Below, piece after piece: positions 57,949 through 64,000 of a stretch of 64,000 nt of DNA. Made by a program: the position numbers and the translations under genes. The stretch lies in assembly GCF_019754295.1 (NCBI RefSeq), contig NZ_VIRV01000015.1, positions 1 through 64,000 of the forward strand, given 5' to 3'. The notes under the pieces were generated by a model, which saw only the letters and a program-made list of their open reading frames with translations, did not search any database and was not told the origin of the DNA. The DNA is from Sellimonas caecigallum (GTDB lineage Bacteria > Bacillota > Clostridia > Lachnospirales > Lachnospiraceae). How positions within the stretch are numbered: the stretch's first letter is position 1; every line of letters starts with the position of its first letter.

Positions 57949-58653
57949 CTATTCCTTGTCCGGATCCTTTGCAGCAGAACCGCATCCGCCGCAGGAAGCA
58001 CAGCCGCCTTCCGCGCAGCCTCCCTGAGGTCTCGTTACTTTCTTTCCTTTCTTCTCCATGCTGTCCATGATCTGATTTCTTGCCGCAACAAGAACAGCCA
58101 GCACAATGAAGGCTCCCGGAGCCAGGATAAAGATCGTGATCGGCTCGTAAGATTCCGGCATGATCTGGATGCCGAATACCTTGCCCGCACCGATAAGCTC
58201 ACGGACTATACCGATACACGTAAGACCAAATGTAAATCCAAGTCCCATTCCGAGACCGTCAAAAATGGACGGAAGCACCGGATTTTTGGAAGCATAGCTT
58301 TCTGCACGTCCGAGAATAATACAGTTTACGACGATCAATGGAATATAAAGTCCAAGCGCAGAATAGAGGCTCGGAACAAACCCTTCCATAAGGAACTGGA
58401 CAATCGTCACAAAAGATGCAACTACTACGATAAACGCCGGAATACGAACTGAATCCGGAATGATCTTTCTAAGCATGGAAATCAGCATATTGGACAATAC
58501 GAGAACCACCGCCGTGGAAAGCCCCATACCGATCCCGTTAATGGCAGAAGTCGTGACCGCAAGCGTCGGACACATACCCAGCATCATGACGAATGTCGGG
58601 TTTTCTTTGATAATACCGTTATATAAGCGTTCCCCACATTTATTCATCTGCAC
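57949..58653 (-). CDS. rnfE: Rnf complex subunit RnfE
   Basis: A 234-residue six-helix protein homologous to RnfA in inverted orientation. It shows NPTFVMMLGMCPTLAVTTSA with the conserved Cys and IVVNCIILGRAESYASKNP. The C-terminal tail is rich in Cys and Gly (CAEGGCASCGGCGSA), not part of the usual core, and could hold metal. Its start overlaps rnfG by 14 bases. Confidence 0.96.
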   Translation of the reverse strand: MQMNKCGERLYNGIIKENPTFVMMLGMCPTLAVTTSAINGIGMGLSTAVVLVLSNMLISMLRKIIPDSVRIPAFIVVVASFVTIVQFLMEGFVPSLYSALGLYIPLIVVNCIILGRAESYASKNPVLPSIFDGLGMGLGFTFGLTCIGIVRELIGAGKVFGIQIMPESYEPITIFILAPGAFIVLAVLVAARNQIMDSMEKKGKKVTRPQGGCAEGGCASCGGCGSAAKDPDKE

Positions 58654-59245
58654 TGCCTCCTAACACATTCTGATAATATCCAAGGGATGCATTGACTGCT
58701 CCCGTGACAGCTCTCGTCGTGATCGTAGCGCCGCTGATGGAATCGATCTGTTCTCCTTCTCCGCCGTCTTTGTCTACGTAGAACTGCTCTGTCTTTTTAT
58801 CGGCATACTGCTTTTTGAATTCCGGTGTATCGGCATTCATACCAAGACCTGCCGTCTCGCTGATGGACAGAATAGAGATTCCCGTCACTGTACCGTCGGA
58901 CTGAATTCCGACAGACAGCTGGATATCTCCACCGTACCCGTTTTTATCTGTCGCCGTCACAACATATCCGATGGTCTCCCCGCCTTTTTGAGCCTCAGCA
59001 GCCTCATTGATCACAGCGCCGTCCACACCAGCGTCTTTTACCGCCTGTGCCGCCTCTTTTTCATCCACATCAAGTGCTTTGAACTCGTCTGCATCCTGGA
59101 AGACTTCTTTGTATGCTTCCTGCTTTGCATCTTCCTGCGCCTGTGCGATCGGCGCTTTTGTAATCTCGTAAACACCGCCCAGGGCAATCCCTGAGATCAG
59201 CGTGATCGCTGTCAAAATGATCGTATTCTTTACAATCTTATTCAT
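58640..59245 (-). CDS. rnfG: Rnf complex subunit RnfG (covalent FMN)
   Basis: A 201-residue subunit with an N-terminal helix (residues 8-27) and an external FMN domain. The flavinylation motif SGATIT lies at residues 171-176, with Thr 174 the expected FMN-bearing residue added by ApbE. It overlaps both rnfE and rnfD at its ends. Confidence 0.97.
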   Translation of the reverse strand: MNKIVKNTIILTAITLISGIALGGVYEITKAPIAQAQEDAKQEAYKEVFQDADEFKALDVDEKEAAQAVKDAGVDGAVINEAAEAQKGGETIGYVVTATDKNGYGGDIQLSVGIQSDGTVTGISILSISETAGLGMNADTPEFKKQYADKKTEQFYVDKDGGEGEQIDSISGATITTRAVTGAVNASLGYYQNVLGGSADE

Positions 59246-60186
59246 TATTTCTCTCCTCCTTTACCAAATGGTTTCGGAAGAGTAACCTTCTCGATCAACG
59301 GAACCAAAATGTTACTGATGATGATCGCATAGGAAACCCCTTCTGCGGAACCTCCGAAAAGACGGAACAGCCCTGTGAGAACACCCAGCAGGATACCGTA
59401 GATGATCTGCCCTTTCTTTGTGATCGGGCTTGTCACATAGTCCGTCGCCATAAACCACGCACCGAGCATGATACCGCCGCCGCAAAGATGAGCGGTAATG
59501 AACTGCCAGTCAAAACCATGGCCTCCGAAAATTGTGATAAAGATCACAAAAGTCACAAGGTAAGTTCCCGGAATACGGAGATCAATGATTCCTTTCAGAA
59601 GGAGAATGATCGCACCGATCATGATCGCGATAGTGGAAGTCTCCCCAATGGTACCAGGAATCTGTCCAATAAACATGTTCATCGTATCCACATTTGCGAT
59701 AGAACCATCTGCACGCATCGTTGCAAGCGGTGTAGCCCCGGTAATACCGTCATATGTAAAGGATGTCATCCTTCCTGTAAAAGAGATCAAAAGGAAACAT
59801 CTTGCCGCAAGCGCCGGGTTCATGAAATTCTGTCCAAGTCCCCCAAACAACTGCTTTACTACAAGGATAGCAAATACACTTCCGAGCACGCCCATCCACC
59901 ATGGAGCAGACGGCGGAAGATTGAGGGCAAGCAAAAGCCCTGTAACCGCTGCACTAAAATCACTGATAGTTACCTTTTTGTGCATCAGCTTTTCATATAT
60001 AAACTCAGTCAGCACAGCCGCTGCCACTGTTACAACTACAAGAATCCACGCGTTCTGATCACGGAAATTCCATATACCAAACAATGTAGTCGGCAAAAGT
60101 GCGATGATGACCCACATCATAATGCTGCCTGTGGAATCTTTGGCACGGATATGCGGCGATGCTGAAATATTAAACTGTTCGTTCAC
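59245..60186 (-). CDS. rnfD: Rnf complex subunit RnfD (covalent FMN)
   Basis: A 313-residue membrane protein with about nine helices. It shows SPHIRAKDSTGSIMMWV at the start, GQNFMNPALAARCFL, and the flavinylation motif TGATPLAT at residues 149-156 (Thr 152). It carries the second covalent flavin of the pump. Placed between rnfC and rnfG. Confidence 0.97.
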   Translation of the reverse strand: MNEQFNISASPHIRAKDSTGSIMMWVIIALLPTTLFGIWNFRDQNAWILVVVTVAAAVLTEFIYEKLMHKKVTISDFSAAVTGLLLALNLPPSAPWWMGVLGSVFAILVVKQLFGGLGQNFMNPALAARCFLLISFTGRMTSFTYDGITGATPLATMRADGSIANVDTMNMFIGQIPGTIGETSTIAIMIGAIILLLKGIIDLRIPGTYLVTFVIFITIFGGHGFDWQFITAHLCGGGIMLGAWFMATDYVTSPITKKGQIIYGILLGVLTGLFRLFGGSAEGVSYAIIISNILVPLIEKVTLPKPFGKGGEK

Positions 60187-60206
60187 TTGTGTCCACCTCT
60201 CATTTC

Positions 60207-61526
60207 CTATTTCTTCTTCCTGTTGGCCAGTGCGATCTTTCTCATGGAACCGATGGCCTGTTTAAGCTGTCTTCTCGCTGGACAGACATAGCTGCAGGAT
60301 CCGCATTCCATACATTCCACTCCGAACTCTTTTTCAAATGCCTTCTCATCATGCCTCTCCGCATAATCTGCAAGTCTCGACGGAATCAGGCGGCTTGGGC
60401 AAGCTTCGATGCACCGTCCGCAGTTGATACATGCCCCAGGTTCGTACATGGCTACCTCGTCCTTTGTAAGACATAAGATCGAAGATGAAGTTTTTGTAAC
60501 TGGAACATCCAGAGTAAACATAGCAAATCCCATCATCGGTCCTCCGGATATGATCTTCTGCGTTTCCTCTTTGAGTCCGCCTGCCGCTTCCACAAGCTCT
60601 CTCTGGGAAATTCCAAAAGGAACTTTAAAATTTCCCGGCTCATTGACTCCGTCCCCGCTCACTGTGACAACACGTTCGATAGACGGACGTCCATTGATCA
60701 CTGCATGGTGGATATTGATGATGGTCTCCACATTGTCTACCACACATCCTACATCTGCCGGAAGCATGGAAGAATTGATAGCTCTTTTCGTCACAGCATA
60801 GATAAGCTGACGCTCTCCTCCCTGTGGATATTTCGTCATCAGCTTCGCCACTTCCATTCGCGGCTCCCCTTTTGTAAGTTCTTCTAACTTTGCGATACAA
60901 TCCGGCTTGTTGTCCTCCACAGCAAAAACTCCCTTCGCATTGTCAAACAGCCGGAGAATGACTTTCATCCCGCTTACCAGTTCTTCCGGATTTTCCATCA
61001 TCCTGCGGTAATCCGCAGTGATATACGGCTCACATTCCGCACAGTTTGCGATAACGTAGTCGATCTTATCCGGTTCTTTCGGGGAAAGCTTTACTCTTGT
61101 CGGGAACCCTGCACCTCCCATACCTACGATCCCTGCATCTGCGATCAGATTGAGGATCTCTTCTTTCGTAAGTTCCTCAAGGGGTTTCGTCGCCAGCTTT
61201 TCAGCCTCCGTATATTCCCCGTCATTTTCGATGACGATAGAATTAACCTTTCCTCCTGTCGGTGTGAAATTAGGCGCGATCGCCTTTACCTTTCCGGACA
61301 CGGAAGAGTAGACCGGAGCGGACACAAACCCTCCTGCCTCCGCGATCTTCTGTCCTTTCAGCACCTGATCTCCTACCTTTACGATCGGAGACGCCGGGGC
61401 TCCGATATGCTGGGAAAGCGGATACACCAAATCCCCTTTCGGCAGGATCTCGACAATCGCCTTGTCCTTTGCCAGACTTTTTCCGTCATTCGGATGAATC
61501 CCACCCTTGAAAGTTAAAAGTCCCAT
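60207..61526 (-). CDS. rnfC: Rnf complex subunit RnfC (NADH-oxidoreductase subunit)
   Basis: A 439-residue peripheral subunit. The barrel-sandwich domain is at the N-terminus (FKGGIHPNDGKSLAKDK; HIGAPASPIVKVGD), then the NADH/FMN-binding GMGGAGFPTRVKL. Two ferredoxin-like clusters (CINCGRCIEACPSRL and CMECGSCSYVCPARR) close it. It feeds or takes electrons from NAD. The ATG at 61526 follows GAGGAGG by eleven bases; an ATG eight codons earlier is possible. First gene of the C-D-G-E-A-B order typical of Clostridia. Confidence 0.97.
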   Translation of the reverse strand: MGLLTFKGGIHPNDGKSLAKDKAIVEILPKGDLVYPLSQHIGAPASPIVKVGDQVLKGQKIAEAGGFVSAPVYSSVSGKVKAIAPNFTPTGGKVNSIVIENDGEYTEAEKLATKPLEELTKEEILNLIADAGIVGMGGAGFPTRVKLSPKEPDKIDYVIANCAECEPYITADYRRMMENPEELVSGMKVILRLFDNAKGVFAVEDNKPDCIAKLEELTKGEPRMEVAKLMTKYPQGGERQLIYAVTKRAINSSMLPADVGCVVDNVETIINIHHAVINGRPSIERVVTVSGDGVNEPGNFKVPFGISQRELVEAAGGLKEETQKIISGGPMMGFAMFTLDVPVTKTSSSILCLTKDEVAMYEPGACINCGRCIEACPSRLIPSRLADYAERHDEKAFEKEFGVECMECGSCSYVCPARRQLKQAIGSMRKIALANRKKK

Positions 61527-61580
61527 CTTTTTTCCTTCCTCCTCGTTCATTTTTTAACAGAACCTGGAACATGAAAAAAC

Positions 61581-61597
61581 AGAGGCCAAAAGCCTCT
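61581..61597 (-). terminator. Terminator after the S1 gene
   Basis: AGAGGC/GCCTCT around a five-base loop, with six T residues on the leftward strand. It lies between the S1 gene and rnfC. Confidence 0.75.
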
Positions 61598-61637
61598 ATT
61601 TCTTCTGTTTCGTTATAATGTCACGGTCCCTTCAGAA

Positions 61638-62732
61638 TTACTCTTCTTCAGAAGTCTGCACTTCTTCTGCTGTTTCTTCTGCCGGTTCCAGTGCTTTCAT
61701 GCTTAAGCTGATTTTTTTCTCTTCTTCATTCAGATCCACTACTTTCGCTGTGATCTCCTGTCCAATCTTCAGTACATCAGACGGTTTTTCCACATGTGCT
61801 CTGGAAATCTGAGATACATGGAGAAGAGCATCAACTCCCGGTGCCAGTTCTACGAACGCACCAAAATCTGTCATTCTTGCAACTTTACCTGTCACAACTT
61901 TACCTGCTGCAAAATCTTCTGCTGCATTGTTCCACGGATTTGTCTCCGGGAATTTGAGTGATAATGCGATTTTTGTATCGTTGATATCTTTCACAAGTAC
62001 TTTTACAGTTTCTCCTACCTGGAAAAGCTTCTTCGGATTGTCAACACGTCCCCATGACATTTCGGAGATATGAAGGAGACCATCCACTCCGCCCAGATCG
62101 ATGAAAGCACCGAAATCTGTCACGTTCTTTACTGTTCCTTCTACTGTGTCGCCCACTTTCAGGTTTGCAAAAAGTTCTTTCTGTTTTTCTGCTTTTTCAG
62201 CAACCAGAATCTGTCTTCTGTCTCCGATGATACGGTTTCTTCTCGGATTGAATTCGCTGATAACAAATTCAATCTCCTGTCCCTGATACTTGTTCAGATC
62301 TTTTTCATAAGTATCGGATACAAGACTTGCCGGAATAAATACCCTGGCTTCTTCTACAACAACGCTGAGACCGCCTCCAAGAATCTGTGTAACCGGTGCT
62401 TTCAGAACTTCTTTGTTCTCAAAAGCTTCTCTAAGTCTTTCATTTCCTTTTTCAGCAACAAGTCTCTTATATGTCAGTAAAACCTGTCCTTCTCCGTCGT
62501 TTACTTTCAGAACTTTAGCTGTCATGGAATCACCAACAGATACCATGGTTGTGAGGTCTGCATTCGGTTCGTTTGTGTATTCGCTTCTTGTAATGATACC
62601 GTCAGCTTTGTATCCGATGTTGAGAATGATTTCATCTGGTTTCACATCGATAACTGTACCTTCTACAACCTCTCCATTGTGTATTGTTTTGAATGATTCC
62701 TCCAACATTTGTTCAAAAGTTAAGTCTGACAT
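61638..62732 (-). CDS. rpsA: 30S ribosomal protein S1-like, four S1 domains
   Basis: A 364-residue RNA-binding protein. Four S1 repeats of about 70 residues start near 23, 104, 190 and 275; the third and fourth are the most canonical (VTDFGAFIDLGGVDGLLHIS and MTDFGAFVELAPGVDALLHV). It ends in an acidic tail (EETAEEVQTSEEE). Many Clostridia encode it fused to IspH; here it is a separate protein whose ATG at 62732 lies inside ispH, with GGAGG ten bases ahead. Confidence 0.95.
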   Translation of the reverse strand: MSDLTFEQMLEESFKTIHNGEVVEGTVIDVKPDEIILNIGYKADGIITRSEYTNEPNADLTTMVSVGDSMTAKVLKVNDGEGQVLLTYKRLVAEKGNERLREAFENKEVLKAPVTQILGGGLSVVVEEARVFIPASLVSDTYEKDLNKYQGQEIEFVISEFNPRRNRIIGDRRQILVAEKAEKQKELFANLKVGDTVEGTVKNVTDFGAFIDLGGVDGLLHISEMSWGRVDNPKKLFQVGETVKVLVKDINDTKIALSLKFPETNPWNNAAEDFAAGKVVTGKVARMTDFGAFVELAPGVDALLHVSQISRAHVEKPSDVLKIGQEITAKVVDLNEEEKKISLSMKALEPAEETAEEVQTSEEE

Positions 62733-63621
62733 TATTTTGAACCTCCTCAATTATATTATTGGGCGTGGATGCCCCTGCTGTAATACCTACTGCTTCCACG
62801 GACTTTAACTGTAATTGATTCATATTCAAATCGTCAAGAGTCTGTATGTAGTACGTATTTTTACATGCCTTTTCACATATTTCAAATAACTTCTGGGTGT
62901 TCGAACTATGTTTGTCTCCTATAACAATCATCGCGTCCACCTCTGCTGCAATGCGGGAAGCCTCTATCTGACGCTCCTTTGTAGCATTACAGATCGTATT
63001 TAAAACACTTATATCATAACGCGTTTTCAAAAGAATTTCAACTAAATATTTGAATTTATTGTAATTAAATGTCGTTTGAGACACAATACAGATTTTATTT
63101 CCATTTTCTGCCTCAGACAGCGAGTTTTCCAATGTAAAAGCCTTCGCCTCCTCCTCGCTTTCGATGACGCTGACCCTGTCTTTTGCCCATCCTTTTATCC
63201 CTTTTACCTCGGGATGCTCCTTGTTCCCAATGATGATAATATACTTGCCGTTATCGCTCTCTGTTTTGACAATATTATGAATCTTTTTTACAAACGGGCA
63301 GGTCGTATCCACATATGGAATTCCTTTCTCCTCCAGTTTGTCATAGATCTGTTTTCCCACCCCATGGGAACGGATAATGACAATGCCGTCATCAAGGCGA
63401 TCCAGATCCTCTTCTGTATGCAGTACGCCCACACCTTTTTTCTCCAGATCTTTGACCACTTCTTCATTATGTATAATAGGACCAAATGTATAGATTTCCG
63501 GGACATGAGCCTCGCCCGCCTCAAGTCTTTTCCGACGTTTTTCCACTTGCTCATACACCGCATCTACTGCTCTTTTTACCCCAAAGCAAAATCCTGCTGT
63601 CTTTGCCAATCTTATTTCCAT
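62713..63621 (-). CDS. ispH: 4-hydroxy-3-methylbut-2-enyl diphosphate reductase
   Basis: A 302-residue Fe-S enzyme of the MEP isoprenoid pathway. The three cluster cysteines are in KTAGFCFGVKRAVD, TTCPFVKKIH and TICNATKERQ. HSSNTQKLFEI and GITAGASTPNNIIEEV complete the active site. It makes IPP and DMAPP. The last 20 bases overlap the S1 gene in another frame, and its start overlaps the VanZ-like gene by ten bases. Confidence 0.97.
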   Translation of the reverse strand: MEIRLAKTAGFCFGVKRAVDAVYEQVEKRRKRLEAGEAHVPEIYTFGPIIHNEEVVKDLEKKGVGVLHTEEDLDRLDDGIVIIRSHGVGKQIYDKLEEKGIPYVDTTCPFVKKIHNIVKTESDNGKYIIIIGNKEHPEVKGIKGWAKDRVSVIESEEEAKAFTLENSLSEAENGNKICIVSQTTFNYNKFKYLVEILLKTRYDISVLNTICNATKERQIEASRIAAEVDAMIVIGDKHSSNTQKLFEICEKACKNTYYIQTLDDLNMNQLQLKSVEAVGITAGASTPNNIIEEVQNNVRLNF

Positions 63622-64000
63622 GTTTTCTCCTTCTTCTTTCTATTCCACAGTCTCCATGTCAATGCTGCCACGGCCACTCCGGCGAGCACGCCGCCGCTGT
63701 CGATCAAAACATCTGTGATCATCGCACCTCTGCCCGGAACGAAAAGCTGATGGAACTCATCGCCAGCTGCATAACATGTACCGATCCCCCAGGCGTAAAT
63801 TCCTGTCTTTCCAAGTGTCGTCTTCGTCCCGGAACGGATCGTCTGAAACAAGAGGAATCCAAGGATCGCATATTCCGTCCCATGAGCCGCCTTTCTGACC
63901 GGATATTCAATCGCTTCCGCAAATGTATCCTGACGCTCTTTCGTCCAGCTTTCAAAATCAGACACAAAGATTTCTCCGATCATCTTCCCCACAAGCAGGC
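63612..64000 (-). CDS. VanZ-family membrane protein (N-terminus cut by window edge)
   Basis: At least 129 residues, with the frame still open at the right edge. It shows the VanZ motifs VRKAAHGTEYAILGFLLF and DEFHQLFVPGRGAMITDVLID, and about four helices. VanZ proteins confer low-level teicoplanin resistance in enterococci; most chromosomal ones have unknown roles. It overlaps ispH and is its upstream operon neighbour. Confidence 0.85.
   Translation of the reverse strand, partial: LLVGKMIGEIFVSDFESWTKERQDTFAEAIEYPVRKAAHGTEYAILGFLLFQTIRSGTKTTLGKTGIYAWGIGTCYAAGDEFHQLFVPGRGAMITDVLIDSGGVLAGVAVAALTWRLWNRKKKEKTWK

Noticed and set aside
62101-62808. Open frames on the plus strand across S1 and ispH
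   Set aside because: Antisense to conserved genes, rich in Ser and Phe, and without ribosome sites.

Overview
The window reads as chromosomal DNA of a spore-forming, low-to-mid GC Firmicute of class Clostridia, most likely family Lachnospiraceae. The evidence is a clostridial-order Rnf operon (C-D-G-E-A-B), an alpha/beta small acid-soluble spore protein, SpoVB-, SpoIIM- and GerW/YtfJ-type sporulation genes, a GH25 lysozyme with clostridial ChW repeats, a Gram-positive SOS box in front of recA, an Rrf2/IscR-led isc operon, and AGGAGG-type ribosome binding sites throughout. I cannot name the species from sequence alone. No rRNA, prophage, insertion sequence or CRISPR array is visible. One tRNA (Thr, anticodon CGU) is present. 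No gene-free stretch exceeds about 300 bases.

Layout. 1-4.8 kb is an AT-richer accessory block. It holds a small secreted protein, an ABC-2-type exporter with two different permeases and one ATPase, a membrane-anchored exported protein, a second secreted protein on the other strand, and an XRE repressor with a membrane tail. 4.8-10.9 kb is the lower-glycolysis cluster gap-pgk-tpiA, then a LacI-family regulator with its own promoter, then gpmI. 11-15.2 kb is iscR-iscS-iscU-mnmA (Fe-S assembly and tRNA thiolation) followed by a PHP histidinol-phosphatase-type gene. 15.2-21.3 kb carries a SpoVB-like flippase, a SpoIIM-like protein, a NUDIX ADP-ribose hydrolase, RNase Y, recX and recA. 21.4-31.3 kb carries mgsA, glycerate kinase, a left-handed beta-helix protein, topB, ppk1, asd, argH and queH.

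31.3-38.5 kb is the second accessory stretch. It contains an orphan DUF3990 (ADP-ribosyltransferase-fold) protein, a two-gene ABC importer without a binding protein, the GH25/ChW lysozyme, a secreted Asp/Asn-rich repeat protein coupled to an ECF sigma factor and an RsgI-like anti-sigma factor, a coiled-coil protein and tRNA-Thr. 38.6-43.7 kb holds a SASP gene, recG, a DAK2/YloV protein, an Asp23 protein and rpmB. 43.6-54 kb is a long leftward series: NusG-II protein, Gx transporter, ruvA, ruvB, zapA, U32 peptidase, a SEDS glycosyltransferase with its class B PBP, ytfI, gerW and a 45-residue membrane protein. 54-61.5 kb holds ApbE, two small membrane proteins and the whole Rnf operon. The right edge carries rpsA-like S1, ispH and a truncated VanZ gene.

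Functionally, glycolysis, Rnf ion-motive energy conservation with its flavinylating enzyme ApbE, Fe-S assembly, recombination/SOS repair and envelope growth form the core. The most interesting non-core pieces are the left-edge secreted-protein/ABC block and the secreted-repeat/ECF/RsgI-like signalling module. Both look self-contained and lack an obvious published counterpart that I can name. Promoter calls below are by eye, from -35/-10 matches with 17-bp spacers.
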